DNA from: Pseudomonadota bacterium
GTDB lineage: Bacteria; Pseudomonadota; Gammaproteobacteria; Xanthomonadales; Xanthomonadaceae
Assembly (NCBI GenBank): GCA_018242445.1
Contig: JAFEBW010000043.1
Location: forward strand, 30,339-94,338
DNA: 64,000 nucleotides
Direction: 5' to 3'
The position numbers and the translations under genes are program-made. Shown piece by piece: positions 40,670 to 49,964 of this stretch; within the stretch, counting starts at the first letter, position 1, and the number at the start of each line of letters is the position of its first letter. The notes beneath the pieces are model-generated. The model saw nothing but the letters and a program-made list of their open reading frames with translations, was not told the DNA's origin and did no database searches.

Positions 40670-41920
40670 ATGGCTGGCAACGACAAGGCACCCGACGCCA
40701 ATATTCATGCAGGCAACGAGGGCAACGAGGGCGGCACAGGCCTGGAGCCGGTCGATGCCGGTGAGTCGGCCGCTGCTCCCGCGGCGGATGCCTCGGCTGC
40801 GGCTGCCTCGGCTGCGGCTGCTGCGTCCGCAACGCCGGCCGCGAAACCTCCGCTGAACCTGCTCGACCTCAAGGTCGAGAAGAGCTGCTCGCGCGGACTG
40901 GCCGGATGGCTCGCCAGTCATGGCGTGTCGCTGGCGATCTCGTCCTACCAGAGCGGCCGCGTGTACCTGGTCGGCAGCGACACCTCCGGCCGCGTGTCGT
41001 TCTTCGAGCGCATCTTCGAGCGTGCGATGGGCCTCGTCGGCAACGCGCAGCGCATCTATCTGGGCAGCCTCTACCAGTTGTGGCGCTTCGAGAACGTGCT
41101 GCGCGCCAACGAGGTCATCCACGGCCAGTTCGACAAGTGCTACGTCCCGCGCAACGCGCAGACGATCGGCGACCTGGACATCCACGAGCTGGGCATCCGC
41201 AGGGACGGGCGGGTCGTGTTCATCAACACCAAGTACTCGTGCGTGGCCGAGCTGAGCCTGACCCACAGCTTCAAGGCGATCTGGAAACCCAGGTTCATCA
41301 GCAAGCTCGCGCCCGAGGATCGCTGCCATCTCAATGGTCTGGCGATGGTCGATGGCGCGCCCAAGTACGTCACCGCCGTATCCCGGTCCGATGCGGTGGA
41401 CGGCTGGCGCGACCGCCGCGGCGACGGCGGCGTGGTGATCGACATCGACAGCAACGAAATCGTCTGCGAAGGATTGTCGATGCCGCACTCCCCGCGCTGG
41501 GCCAACGGCAAGCTGTGGCTGCTCAACTCCGGCACCGGCCATCTGGGCTGGGTCGATTTCAAAACCAAAACCTTCGTGCCGCTGGTGTTCCTGCCCGGCT
41601 TCCCGCGCGGGTTGTCGATCTTCGGCAACACCGCGGCGGTGGGCTTGTCCAAGCCGCGCAACCAGCGTTTCGAGGGCCTGCAGCTCGATGCCGAGCTGGC
41701 CCGGCGCGACGTCGATCCGTGGTGCGGCGTGCAACTGGTCTCGCTGGCCGGCGGCGATGTCGAGCAATGGATCCGGTTCGACGGCGACATCACCGAACTG
41801 TTCGACATCTGCTTCCTGCCCAACGTGCGCAACCCGATGATGGTGGGGCTGCGCACGCCCGAGATCCGCGACCTCATCACCTTCGAGGCCGAGTTCCCTG
41901 CCGCACCATCCGCGTCGTGA
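40670..41920 (+). CDS. TIGR03032-type conserved protein of unknown function
   Basis: 416 residues from the ATG at 40670, with GGAGAATC before it. The first about 60 residues are an Ala/Ser-rich, acidic, low-complexity tail. The remainder resembles TIGR03032 proteins: CSRGLAGWLASHGVSLAISS, LYQLWRFENVLRANEV, RCHLNGLAMVDGAPKYVTAV, GLSMPHSPRWANGKLWLLNS and GFPRGLSIFGNTAAVGLS. These proteins have a predicted beta-propeller-like fold and no known activity. The gene stands alone between a repeat and a convergent membrane protein gene. Confidence 0.75.
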   Translation: MAGNDKAPDANIHAGNEGNEGGTGLEPVDAGESAAAPAADASAAAASAAAAASATPAAKPPLNLLDLKVEKSCSRGLAGWLASHGVSLAISSYQSGRVYLVGSDTSGRVSFFERIFERAMGLVGNAQRIYLGSLYQLWRFENVLRANEVIHGQFDKCYVPRNAQTIGDLDIHELGIRRDGRVVFINTKYSCVAELSLTHSFKAIWKPRFISKLAPEDRCHLNGLAMVDGAPKYVTAVSRSDAVDGWRDRRGDGGVVIDIDSNEIVCEGLSMPHSPRWANGKLWLLNSGTGHLGWVDFKTKTFVPLVFLPGFPRGLSIFGNTAAVGLSKPRNQRFEGLQLDAELARRDVDPWCGVQLVSLAGGDVEQWIRFDGDITELFDICFLPNVRNPMMVGLRTPEIRDLITFEAEFPAAPSAS

Positions 41921-41993
41921 AAACGGGTTGGATGGGTTGGTTTGAAAAGACGGGCTGTGCAGGCATGCGGCCCCGATCGCATGCGGCCGGCAT

Positions 41994-42695
41994 TCAAACG
42001 GCGTCGAGTGGATCGCCGGGCGCCATCGCGGCTTCCGCGCAGCGGCCCTGGCGCAGCCGGCGGAAGGCGATGTACGACCACTTGAACACGGCGATGGCGG
42101 CGAAATAGAACACCGCAGCGGCCACCGCGCGGTGCGGCTGGTCGAACCATTCCCCGCTGCTGGCCAAATGCAATCGCGGCACGATGGCGGCGGTGATGCC
42201 CCACTGCGGCACGTCCAGGGCGATGCCGATGCCCGCCGCGCCGAGGTAGGCCGCCACGGCCACCGCCCAATAGCCCATCAACCACACCTGCTCGTTGGCG
42301 GTGACGCGGCGGTTGCGGATCACCCATGCGAGCTTGTTGGCCACCATCCAGCCGAAGACGGCGAACGGCCATGGCGGGTGGAATTGCAGGGCGAAGCCGA
42401 CGGCCAGCGCCAGATACAGCGTGCACAGGCTGACGAACAGCATCCATCGCGCGCCGCGGCGGCGCGGGAGCATGAAGCGCAAGGCGGTGAACAGGCCGTT
42501 GGCGTTGAGCAGGATGAACTCCAGCAGCAACATCAAGATCACGCACTTGACCGTTTCCGGCCCGAGCGCCAGCGGGTGCATCCACACGAACAGGCACCAC
42601 AGGCACATCGCCGCATCCGGCAGGCCGATGCACAGGGCATCGACGAGCGCGCCGTTGTGCCGGGGCGTGGCCGTCGTGGATGCTGGATCGGGCAT
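41994..42695 (-). CDS. Hypothetical integral membrane protein
   Basis: 233 residues from the ATG at 42695, preceded on the minus strand by a strong GGGAGGGGA ribosome-binding site; a start at 42725 is possible. About six hydrophobic segments: LCIGLPDAAMCLWCLFVWMH, CVILMLLLEFILLNANGLF, WMLFVSLCTLYLALAVGFAL, and three more ending with AVFYFAAIAVFKWSYIAF. No family is recognised. It runs convergent to the TIGR03032-type gene. Confidence 0.7.
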   Translation of the reverse strand: MPDPASTTATPRHNGALVDALCIGLPDAAMCLWCLFVWMHPLALGPETVKCVILMLLLEFILLNANGLFTALRFMLPRRRGARWMLFVSLCTLYLALAVGFALQFHPPWPFAVFGWMVANKLAWVIRNRRVTANEQVWLMGYWAVAVAAYLGAAGIGIALDVPQWGITAAIVPRLHLASSGEWFDQPHRAVAAAVFYFAAIAVFKWSYIAFRRLRQGRCAEAAMAPGDPLDAV

Positions 42696-42804
42696 GTCCC
42701 CTCCCGTGGCATGCGGCCTTCTCAAGGCGCAGCGGACACTCTACGCCTGCCGTGGCCGGGTGCAATCGCCGGTGACGGCCGTCATCCTCGCGGGCCGGGC
42801 GTGG

Positions 42805-44931
42805 TCACCAGATGTGCACGCGATCGGCCGGCGCGAGGTACAACGCCTGCCCGGGTTTGGACGGGAAGGCGTCGTACCACGCATCGAGGTTGCGTACGGT
42901 CTGCGCGCGCCAGCGTCCCGGCGAATGGCCGTCGGTGAGGATCTGCTGGCGCAGGGCGGCATCGCGCAGCTTGCCGCGGCGCGACTGCGCATAGGCGAGG
43001 AAGAAGCGCTGCGCGCCGGTCATGCCATCGATCACCGGGGCCGGTTGGCCGCCCAGCGATTTCTGGTAGGCCACCCACGCCACCATCAGCCCGGCCACGT
43101 CGGCGATGTTCTCGGCCAGCGTCTGCTCGCCGTTGATGTGCAACCCGGGCAGCACTTCGTAGGCGTCGTACTGCGCGGCGAGCTTGCGGGTGGCGTCCTG
43201 GAAGTGCTGCATGTCCGCCGGCGTCCACCAGTTGGCCAGCCGTCCCTGCGCGTCGAACTCCGCGCCGGAGCTGTCGAAGCTGTGGCTGATCTCGTGGCCG
43301 ATGATCGAGCCGATCGAACCGTAGTTGACCGCCGCGTCCGCCTGCGGGTCGAAGAACGGCGCATCCAGGATCGCCGCCGGGAAATTGAGCGCGTTCTGCA
43401 GCGGCAGGTTCACCGCGTTGACCGTCTGCGGGGTCATCCACCATTCGCCGCGATCCACCTGCGCGCCGAGCTTGGCGAGTTGGTGGCGATACTCGTATTC
43501 GCTCGCGCGCAGGTGATTGCCCAGCGCATCGTCGGGCTTGATCGTCAGCGTGGAGTAATCGCGCCACGTCTCCGGATAGCCCACGCCGACCTTCAGGGTC
43601 GCGATCTTCTCGTGCGCACGCGCCTTGGTGGCCGGGCTCATCCAGTCCAGCGCGTCGATGCGCGCATCGAAAGCCGCCTCGATGTTGCCCACCATCTGCT
43701 GCACCTGCGCTTTCGATGCGGGCGGGAAATATTTTGCGACATAGAGTTTGCCGACCGCATCGCCGAGGTCGGCGTTGACCGCGGCGAGCGCGCGCTTCCA
43801 GCGCGGCGACTGTTCCGGCGTGCCCGACAGGGTGTGGCCGTGGAACTGGAAGTGCAGTTGCGCATAGCCGCTGGGCAACAGCGGGGCGGCGTCGTCGAGG
43901 GCGTGGAACAGCATCCAGTCCTTCCAGGTTTGCAAGGCCTGACTGGCGACCAGGGCCGACAGGCCGCGAACCGCATCGGCCTGCCACGGGGTGACGACTT
44001 GCTCGCGATCCAGCCCGGCGGCCTTGAAGAAACCGTCCCAGTCCATGCCCGGCGCGCGGGTTGCGAAGGTGTCGCGCAGCCACGGGTGGTTGGCCTTGTG
44101 CACGTCCTCGCTGTCCACGATGGACGCCTGCGCGGTGGCGATCTTCGTTTCCAGGTCGAGGATGCCCTGCGCGCGGCCTTGCGCATCCTTCACCCCGGCC
44201 AGCGTCAGCAGGTCGGCGATGTAGGCCAGATACTTCGTGCGGTAGCCGGCCATCGTCGCATCGTTGGACAGGTAGTAATCGCGGCTGGGCAAGCCCAACC
44301 CGCCCTGCAGCAAATACGGCATGTTGTGCGCCGGATCTTCCATCGCCTGCGCCACGAACAGGCCGAACAGATGATCGGTGTACAGGTGGGTGGCGTTGAC
44401 CGGATCGACATCGGCGCGCAACTGTTCGCCGAGCGCGCGCGACAGGTCGTGGACGTTGGCGATGGCGTCGATGTTCGCCAGCGTCGGCGTCAGCGGCGTC
44501 AGTCCGGCTTTCTCGATGGCCGCCTCGTCCATGTACGCCGCGTAGTAATCGGCGATCCGGCGCGCATCGGTTCCGGCGGCGGGGTGGCTGGCGGCCAGCT
44601 CCTTCAGCAGATCGGCATTGCGCTGCTCGGCGCGCTGGAAGATCAGGTAGAACACGCTGATGCTGGAGCGGTCGGCGGGGATCGGCGTGAGCTGCTCCCA
44701 GCGCCCATTGGCATAGGCGTCGAAGTCGTCGCCGGGCTTGACCCGCACATCCATGCCATTGAGATCGATGCCGCCCGCCTCGTGCACCGGCGTCCAGTCG
44801 AGCGATGACGTGGCTGCGGCCGCGGTCGATGCCGGCGCAGGCGATGCGGGTGTGGTCGCCGGCGGCGGCGCTGCCTGCGCCGTCGCGATGGTGAGTGCCG
44901 CGGCGATCAGGATGCAAAGGGGCTTGCGCAT
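42805..44931 (-). CDS. M13 family zinc metallopeptidase (PepO/neprilysin type)
   Basis: 708 residues. The signal peptide (about 1-20, ending AQA) leads to a Pro/Ala/Ser/Thr-rich tether (20-43). The catalytic core has the zinc motif H-E-I-S-H in GHEISHSFDSSGAEFD (about residue 545) and ENIADVAG with the third ligand Glu. NAVNLPLQNALNFPAAILDA is the NAY/Ala-like substrate-binding segment. Periplasmic or lipid-free exported oligopeptide hydrolysis is the family role. The -10-like AT-rich stretch just upstream (about 44,980-44,990) may be its promoter. Confidence 0.93.
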   Translation of the reverse strand: MRKPLCILIAAALTIATAQAAPPPATTPASPAPASTAAAATSSLDWTPVHEAGGIDLNGMDVRVKPGDDFDAYANGRWEQLTPIPADRSSISVFYLIFQRAEQRNADLLKELAASHPAAGTDARRIADYYAAYMDEAAIEKAGLTPLTPTLANIDAIANVHDLSRALGEQLRADVDPVNATHLYTDHLFGLFVAQAMEDPAHNMPYLLQGGLGLPSRDYYLSNDATMAGYRTKYLAYIADLLTLAGVKDAQGRAQGILDLETKIATAQASIVDSEDVHKANHPWLRDTFATRAPGMDWDGFFKAAGLDREQVVTPWQADAVRGLSALVASQALQTWKDWMLFHALDDAAPLLPSGYAQLHFQFHGHTLSGTPEQSPRWKRALAAVNADLGDAVGKLYVAKYFPPASKAQVQQMVGNIEAAFDARIDALDWMSPATKARAHEKIATLKVGVGYPETWRDYSTLTIKPDDALGNHLRASEYEYRHQLAKLGAQVDRGEWWMTPQTVNAVNLPLQNALNFPAAILDAPFFDPQADAAVNYGSIGSIIGHEISHSFDSSGAEFDAQGRLANWWTPADMQHFQDATRKLAAQYDAYEVLPGLHINGEQTLAENIADVAGLMVAWVAYQKSLGGQPAPVIDGMTGAQRFFLAYAQSRRGKLRDAALRQQILTDGHSPGRWRAQTVRNLDAWYDAFPSKPGQALYLAPADRVHIW

Positions 44932-45012
44932 GGCAGGTTCTCCCGGAAGGAAGGCCCCATTTTCACCTTTTTGTCATGCAGGGTAATAAATAAACCCTTG
45001 ACTTGCTTTGGC

Positions 45013-45100
45013 CCCTTCCCCCGCTTGCGGGGGAAGGCTGGGATGGGGGTGTTATAGCGCAGCAGCCCCCACCCAAACCCTCCCCCGCAAGCGGGGGGAA
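45013..45100. repeat. Paired REP-like palindromes before pgk
   Basis: CTTCCCCCGCTTGCGGGGGAAG (45015-45036) with GGCTGGGATGGGGG tail faces CCCCCACCCAAACCC and TCCCCCGCAAGCGGGGGGA (45081-45099). It is the same inverted pairing as elsewhere, in the 44932-45224 gap. Confidence 0.7.
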
Positions 45101-45166
45101 CATAGGCGCAATCACCTCCAGTCACGAGGAGCAGTGACCTTGATCGTCAACAGCGGCAGCCTGCGT

Positions 45167-45196
45167 TTGTCCGGCCATGCCCGCGCAGGGGACAAT
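45167..45196 (+). promoter_or_regulatory. Possible promoter of pgk
   Basis: TTGTCC (45167-45172), an 18-bp spacer and GACAAT (45191-45196) precede the pgk ATG by 28 bases. It is a weak sequence-only call. Confidence 0.35.
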
Positions 45197-45224
45197 ACGC
45201 GCCTCTCGCATACGGAGTTGCCCC

Positions 45225-46403
45225 ATGACTATCCTGCGCATGACCGACCTCGACCTCAAGGGCAGGCGCGTGCTGATCCGGCAGGATCTGAACGTGCCGA
45301 TCAAAGCGGGCCGCATCACCTCCGAGCAACGCATCCTCGCCTCGCTGCCGACCCTGCGCGCCGCGCTGGCCGCCGGCGCGGCGGTGCTGGTGACCTCGCA
45401 CTTGGGCCGCCCGAAGGAAGGGCAGTGGAGCGAGGCCGATTCGCTGGCGCCGGTGGCGCGGCGCCTGTCGGAGTTGCTGGGCATCGCGGTGCCATTGCGG
45501 CGCGATTGGGTGGATGGCGTGGATGTGCAGCCCGGACAGCTCGTGTTGCTGGAAAACTGCCGCATGAACGTCGGCGAGGGCAAGGACGACGAGGCGCTGG
45601 CGAAAAAATACGCCGCCCTGTGCGACGTGTTCGTGATGGACGCTTTCGGCACCGCGCACCGCGCGCAGGCGTCCACGCACGGCGCGATCCGCTTCGCACC
45701 CATCGCCTGCGGCGGGCCGCTGCTGATGGCCGAGATCGACGCGCTGGCGCGTGCGCTCGAACATCCGGCGCGGCCGCTGCTGGCGATCGTCGCCGGCTCC
45801 AAGGTCTCCACCAAGCTCGAACTGCTCGGCAACCTCGTGGGCAAGGTCGATCAGCTCATCGTCGGCGGCGGCATCGCCAACACCTTCCTCGCCGCGCAGG
45901 GTTTGCCGGTCGGCAAATCCCTGTGCGAGGCCGACCTGCTCGACACCGCGAAATCCATCATGGCCGCCGCCAGCGCACGCGGCGCGCAGATCCCGATCCC
46001 GACCGACGTGGTGGTCGCGCCGGCGTTCGCGGCCGATGCGCCGGCCAACGTGAAGGCAGTCGCGGATGTCGGCGCGGACGACATGATCCTCGACATCGGC
46101 CCGGACACCGCCGCGCGCTACGCGCAGATGATCCACGGTGCCGGCACGGTGGTCTGGAACGGCCCGGTCGGGGTGTTCGAGTTCGATGCCTTCGGCCATG
46201 GCACGCAGGCGCTGGCGCAGGCGATCGCCGCCTCGTCGGCCTTTTCCATCGCCGGCGGCGGCGACACCCTGGCGGCGGTGGACAAGTACGGCATCGCCGA
46301 CAAGGTCTCGTACATTTCCACCGGCGGCGGCGCGTTCCTGGAGTTCCTCGAAGGCAAGACCTTGCCGGCGGTGGCGGCGCTGGAGGCAAGGGCGCGGGGC
46401 TAG
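45225..46403 (+). CDS. pgk: Phosphoglycerate kinase
   Basis: 392 residues from the ATG at 45225 ([20 protein letters not shown]). Signatures: [15 protein letters not shown] for 3-phosphoglycerate binding, [23 protein letters not shown], and the C-terminal [13 protein letters not shown] and [14 protein letters not shown] of the nucleotide site. It transfers the phosphate of 1,3-bisphosphoglycerate to ADP in glycolysis. A hairpin follows at its stop codon, so it is probably monocistronic. Confidence 0.97.
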   Translation: MTILRMTDLDLKGRRVLIRQDLNVPIKAGRITSEQRILASLPTLRAALAAGAAVLVTSHLGRPKEGQWSEADSLAPVARRLSELLGIAVPLRRDWVDGVDVQPGQLVLLENCRMNVGEGKDDEALAKKYAALCDVFVMDAFGTAHRAQASTHGAIRFAPIACGGPLLMAEIDALARALEHPARPLLAIVAGSKVSTKLELLGNLVGKVDQLIVGGGIANTFLAAQGLPVGKSLCEADLLDTAKSIMAAASARGAQIPIPTDVVVAPAFAADAPANVKAVADVGADDMILDIGPDTAARYAQMIHGAGTVVWNGPVGVFEFDAFGHGTQALAQAIAASSAFSIAGGGDTLAAVDKYGIADKVSYISTGGGAFLEFLEGKTLPAVAALEARARG

Positions 46404-46427
46404 CAGGCTGTTGAGAAACAGCCTGCT
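46402..46427. other. Perfect 11-bp hairpin at the pgk stop codon
   Basis: AGCAGGCTGTT (46402-46412) pairs with AACAGCCTGCT (46417-46427) around GAGA. It has no U tract downstream, so it is not a typical intrinsic terminator. It could stabilise the pgk mRNA 3' end or be a repeat. The rest of the gap to 46651 shows no gene. Confidence 0.5.
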
Positions 46428-46651
46428 GGTGCGATCCAAGGATGGATCATCCTGCCAGGGCGCTGCTTTGCCCGCTGCTGCGCAAAACCTGCGTCGCGAT
46501 CCACGCGCGCCCTGGTTTGACGAACTGCCTTGCGCATGCATCGATCTGAAGCGTGCGCTGACGACTCCAGAGCCTGGCCTCGCGAAGGCGGGGATGGAAA
46601 GGCTCGGCGTTGTCGTAAGGTGTCGTCTTCCTCGTCCATTCGCGTCTGCGC

Positions 46652-47179
46652 ATGACCGCACCCGCCGAGCCCCATCCCGACGACGCCACCCTGCATGCCC
46701 TCGCCCGGCGCGTGGGCGAATCCCTGCGCGCGCAGCGGCAGACGCTCGCCACCGCCGAGAGCTGCACCGGCGGTTGGATCGCCAAGGTCATCACCGACCT
46801 GCCCGGTAGCTCGGAGTGGTTCGACGGCGGCATCGTCGCCTACAGCTACGAGGCCAAGCAGGCCTTCCTCGGCGTGCATCCGCAAACCCTGGAAACCCAC
46901 GGCGCGGTGAGCCGCGAAACCGCCATCGAGATGGTCTCCGGCGCGCTGGCGCACACCGGAGCGCAGGTGGCGGTCGCGGTCACCGGCATCGCCGGGCCCG
47001 GCGGGGCGACCGCCGGCAAGCCGGTCGGCACGGTGTGGATCGCGTGGAAACGCCGTGGCGGTTACCCGCGCGCACGGGTCTTCCATTTCGACGGCGACCG
47101 CGAGGCGGTGCGGAGGCAGACGGTGCTGCGGGCGCTGGAAGGGTTGCTGGATTGGGAGTCGGGCGAAGATTTTCGTTGA
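46652..47179 (+). CDS. pncC: CinA-family nicotinamide-nucleotide amidohydrolase (PncC)
   Basis: 175 residues. It is the C-terminal CinA domain alone: TLATAESCTGGWIAKVITDL with the catalytic Ser-Cys region, GIVAYSYEAKQAFLGV, AVSRETAIEMVSGAL and VAVTGIAGPGGATAGKPVGTVW. PncC deamidates NMN and NAD derivatives in salvage. It lies directly upstream of lexA, an arrangement conserved in the Xanthomonadaceae. The stop codon overlaps the putative -35 box of lexA. Confidence 0.93.
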   Translation: MTAPAEPHPDDATLHALARRVGESLRAQRQTLATAESCTGGWIAKVITDLPGSSEWFDGGIVAYSYEAKQAFLGVHPQTLETHGAVSRETAIEMVSGALAHTGAQVAVAVTGIAGPGGATAGKPVGTVWIAWKRRGGYPRARVFHFDGDREAVRRQTVLRALEGLLDWESGEDFR

Positions 47180-47210
47180 CGGAAGGGGATGTTAGTAGTA
47201 TTGCTACTAA
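47176..47210 (+). promoter_or_regulatory. lexA promoter and LexA (SOS) operator
   Basis: The palindrome TTAGTAGTATTGCTACTAA (47192-47210) is the Xanthomonas-type LexA box, not the E. coli CTGT-N8-ACAG type. TTGACG (47176-47181), 17 bases, then TATTGC (47199-47204) form a promoter whose -10 lies inside the operator. Transcription would then begin around 47211-47213, at the ATG of lexA, so the mRNA could be leaderless. Confidence 0.85.
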
Positions 47211-47212
47211 CC

Positions 47213-47905
47213 ATGCCCATCACCGACACCCAGGCCGCCATCCTCGCCCTGATCGCCGAGCGCATCGACGCCGAGGGCATGCCGCCGTCGCAGACCGAGA
47301 TCGCCCGCGCCTTCGGCTTCAAGGGCGTGCGCGCCGCGCAGTACCACCTCGAGGCGCTGGAAGCCGCCGGCGCGATCGCGCGCGTGCCCGGCCGTGCGCG
47401 CGGCATCCGCGTGTTGCAGGCGCCCAAGCCGGCGCAGGCCGAACTCGTCCTGGCACCCGCCGATGCCCGCGCCATCTCCGCCAACGACGAGCACACCCTG
47501 CGCGTGCCGCTGCTGGGCCGGGTCGCCGCCGGATTGCCGATCGGCGCCGACAACGCCGGAGCGCTCGAAGCCGACGACTACATCCTGCTCGACCGCGTGC
47601 TGTTCGCGCCTGCGCCCGACTACGTGCTGCGCGTGCAGGGCGATTCGATGCGCGAGGAGGGCATTTTCGACGGCGACCTGATCGGCGTGCACCGCACCCG
47701 CGATGCGCGCTCGGGGCAGATCGTGGTCGCGCGCATCGGCGAGGAGATCACCGTCAAATTGCTCAAGGTCGGCAAGGACGCCATCCGCCTGCTGCCGCGC
47801 AATCCCGACTACGCGCCCATCGTGATCCAGCCCGACGACGACTTCGCCATCGAAGGCCTGTACTGCGGGCTGGTGCGGCCGAATACGTCGAGGCCGCTGC
47901 GGTGA
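47213..47905 (+). CDS. lexA: LexA repressor (SOS regulator)
   Basis: 230 residues from the ATG at 47213; an in-frame ATG at 47189 would add eight non-conserved residues translated from the operator. The N-terminal winged HTH (ITDTQAAILALIAERIDAEG; PPSQTEIARAFGFKGVRAAQ) is followed by the self-cleavage domain: A106-G107 cleavage site in VAAGLP, catalytic S145 in QGDSM and K182. LexA represses its own gene and recA, and is cleaved when RecA is activated. The start codon directly follows the operator. Confidence 0.95.
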   Translation: MPITDTQAAILALIAERIDAEGMPPSQTEIARAFGFKGVRAAQYHLEALEAAGAIARVPGRARGIRVLQAPKPAQAELVLAPADARAISANDEHTLRVPLLGRVAAGLPIGADNAGALEADDYILLDRVLFAPAPDYVLRVQGDSMREEGIFDGDLIGVHRTRDARSGQIVVARIGEEITVKLLKVGKDAIRLLPRNPDYAPIVIQPDDDFAIEGLYCGLVRPNTSRPLR

Positions 47906-48096
47906 TCGCGCACATGCCCGTCGGCTCCTGTCATGGCCACTCACTTGAAGCGCTTTCCTACACGCCGATGCGCCATCGCCCGACGGCGGAGCGGAGAGCA
48001 ACACGAAATCATGCATCCACCGGCTTCCGTCTCAGCTCCTGAGAAACCCATCCCCTACATTGCCTGCACCCCCCCACAACCATCGAGGACACCAGC

Positions 48097-49131
48097 ATGG
48101 ACGACAACCGCAAGCGCGCACTGGCCGCCGCCCTGAGCCAGATCGAAAAGCAGTTCGGCAAGGGCACCGTGATGCGCATGGGCGACAAGGTCGCCGAGGC
48201 GGTCGAGGTGATCGGCACCGGCTCGCTGATGCTCGACATCGCGCTGGGCATCGGCGGCCTGCCCAAGGGCCGCGTGGTCGAGATCTACGGCCCGGAATCC
48301 TCGGGCAAGACCACCCTCACCCTGCAGGCCATCGCCCAGTGCCAGAAAGCCGGCGGCGCGGCGGCCTTCATCGACGCCGAGCACGCGCTCGATCCCACCT
48401 ACGCCAGCAAGCTCGGCGTCAACGTGGACGACCTGCTGGTCTCCCAGCCCGACACCGGCGAGCAGGCGCTGGAGATCGCCGACATGCTGGTGCGCTCGGG
48501 CGCGGTGGATCTGGTCGTGGTCGACTCGGTCGCCGCGCTCACCCCCAAGGCCGAGATCGAGGGCGAGATGGGCGACCAGCTCCCCGGCCTGCAGGCGCGC
48601 CTGATGAGCCAGGCCCTGCGCAAGCTCACCGGCAACATCAAGCGCAGCAATTGCCTGGTCATCTTCATCAACCAGTTGCGCATGAAGATCGGCATCATGA
48701 TGCCAGGGCAAAGCCCGGAGACCACCACCGGCGGCAACGCGCTGAAGTTCTACGCCTCCGTGCGGCTGGACATCCGCCGCATCGGCAGCGTCAAGAAGGG
48801 CGAGGAGATCATCGGCAACCAGACCCGCATCAAGGTGGTGAAGAACAAGATGGCCCCGCCGTTCAAGCAGGTCATCACCGAGATCCTCTACGGCGAGGGC
48901 ATCTCCCGCGAGGGCGAGTTGATCGACATGGGCGTGGAGGCGCGCCTGGTCGAAAAGTCCGGCGCGTGGTACGGCTACGACGGCGAGCGCATCGGCCAGG
49001 GCAAGGAAAACGCCCGCCAGTACCTCAAGGACAACCCCAAGGCCGCCGCCAAACTCGAAGCTGCATTGCGCGAGAAATTCGTGCCGCAGGAGGCGCCGCG
49101 GGCGGAGAACGATGAGGGTGCGGAGGCGTGA
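48097..49131 (+). CDS. recA: Recombinase RecA
   Basis: 344 residues. Walker A GPESSGKT (residues 67-74), the L1 and L2 DNA-binding loops (the L2 region [20 protein letters not shown]) and the C-terminal acidic tail [13 protein letters not shown] are seen. RecA forms filaments on single-stranded DNA for recombination and activates LexA cleavage. The 191-bp gap after lexA contains no second LexA palindrome that I can find, so SOS control may come from the lexA promoter or from a weaker box. Confidence 0.98.
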   Translation: MDDNRKRALAAALSQIEKQFGKGTVMRMGDKVAEAVEVIGTGSLMLDIALGIGGLPKGRVVEIYGPESSGKTTLTLQAIAQCQKAGGAAAFIDAEHALDPTYASKLGVNVDDLLVSQPDTGEQALEIADMLVRSGAVDLVVVDSVAALTPKAEIEGEMGDQLPGLQARLMSQALRKLTGNIKRSNCLVIFINQLRMKIGIMMPGQSPETTTGGNALKFYASVRLDIRRIGSVKKGEEIIGNQTRIKVVKNKMAPPFKQVITEILYGEGISREGELIDMGVEARLVEKSGAWYGYDGERIGQGKENARQYLKDNPKAAAKLEAALREKFVPQEAPRAENDEGAEA

Positions 49132-49344
49132 TGGTCAAGGGGCCGTCCAGGGCTATCTTCGTTGGCGCGAGAAGAGACCGCTGTCTACGATGGCAAGCGG
49201 CCTTGCTTGAGGGAATTGCGCGTGCTGAACAAGCGGTTGCGGCAGGCGGTGGTGTGTCGCATGCCCAAGCCAGAAAGCGGCTTTCCAGATGGCTGAAAGC
49301 GTCCGACTGAACATGGGCTCGCAAAGAGGCAGCAGCAGGATTCG

Positions 49345-49368
49345 GATGCGGAACGCGGAAATCCGCAT
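49345..49368. other. Inverted repeat in the recA - antitoxin gap
   Basis: ATGCGGA (49345-49351) pairs with TCCGCAT (49362-49368), 53 bp before the antitoxin start. The 289-bp gap has no gene. It could be a repressor operator of the TA module or a short REP element. Confidence 0.35.
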
Positions 49369-49420
49369 GTCATCGTTGATTGCCGACGCAGGGTGTGGGT
49401 CATGGACTGGACTGGTGGAC

Positions 49421-49639
49421 ATGAAATCAATCGCCAAACAAGCCTTCGCGCTGCCCGCGGATGAGCGGGCCAAGCTCGCGCTGGAACTGATCGAAAGCCT
49501 CGATGCTCCGGGTTCCGAAGAATCGATGCGCGTGTGGTTGGAAGAAGCCGCGCGCCGCTCGGCCGCGGTCGATGCGGGATCGGTCGAATTGATCGACGGC
49601 GAGGTCGCTGCGGCCCGGGCGCGTGGCCTGCTGAAGTGA
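49421..49639 (+). CDS. Addiction-module (TIGR02574-like) antitoxin
   Basis: 72 residues from the ATG at 49421 (MKSIAKQAFALPADERAKLA). The ALPADERAKLALELIESLD and EESMRVWLEEAARRSAAVDA stretches match the small addiction-module proteins that pair with ParE/RelE toxins. Longer in-frame starts exist, but the extension has no family features. The stop overlaps the GTG start of the next gene (GTGA), the usual coupled arrangement. It is inserted between recA and recX. Confidence 0.82.
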   Translation: MKSIAKQAFALPADERAKLALELIESLDAPGSEESMRVWLEEAARRSAAVDAGSVELIDGEVAAARARGLLK

Positions 49640-49929
49640 AGTGGCGATTTCATCCCGAGGCGCTGCGTGAGCATCTCGGGCATGTAACGTTCTACGAAGG
49701 GCAACGGAAAGGACTTGGGGCAGCCTGTCTGGCGGAGTTCGAGGCTGCTCTAGGGTTCATCGGTGAGGGGCCGTCTCGATTCGGAATCGCGAATCCGCCC
49801 GATGTTCGCAGGTGCCACCTGAGTCGGTTTCCCGTCACGACCTTCCATCGGGAGCATGCGGGCGAACTGGTGGTGCTGGCAGCGGCGCACAAACGCAGAC
49901 GACCGGGTTACTGGGAGAAGCGCTGTTGA
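49636..49929 (+). CDS. ParE/RelE-family toxin
   Basis: 97 residues from the GTG at 49636. Typical RelE/ParE fold landmarks: [18 protein letters not shown] near the start, [19 protein letters not shown], and the C-terminal strands [18 protein letters not shown]. ParE-type toxins poison gyrase, while RelE types cut mRNA in the ribosome; sequence does not decide. It is translated after the overlapping antitoxin. The pair is a plausible stability element placed inside the recA-recX transcription unit. Confidence 0.85.
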   Translation: MKWRFHPEALREHLGHVTFYEGQRKGLGAACLAEFEAALGFIGEGPSRFGIANPPDVRRCHLSRFPVTTFHREHAGELVVLAAAHKRRRPGYWEKRC

Positions 49930-49964
49930 TCGACTCGGCTTCCCATTCCGACACGAAAGGCCGA

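Noticed and set aside
47189..47212. ATG at 47189 as the lexA start.
   Set aside because: It would translate the operator sequence itself and add residues not found in related LexA proteins. The conserved N-terminus begins at 47213.
47906..48096. A second LexA box in front of recA.
   Set aside because: No TTAG-N6-TACTA-like palindrome was found in the gap. A weak site cannot be excluded.
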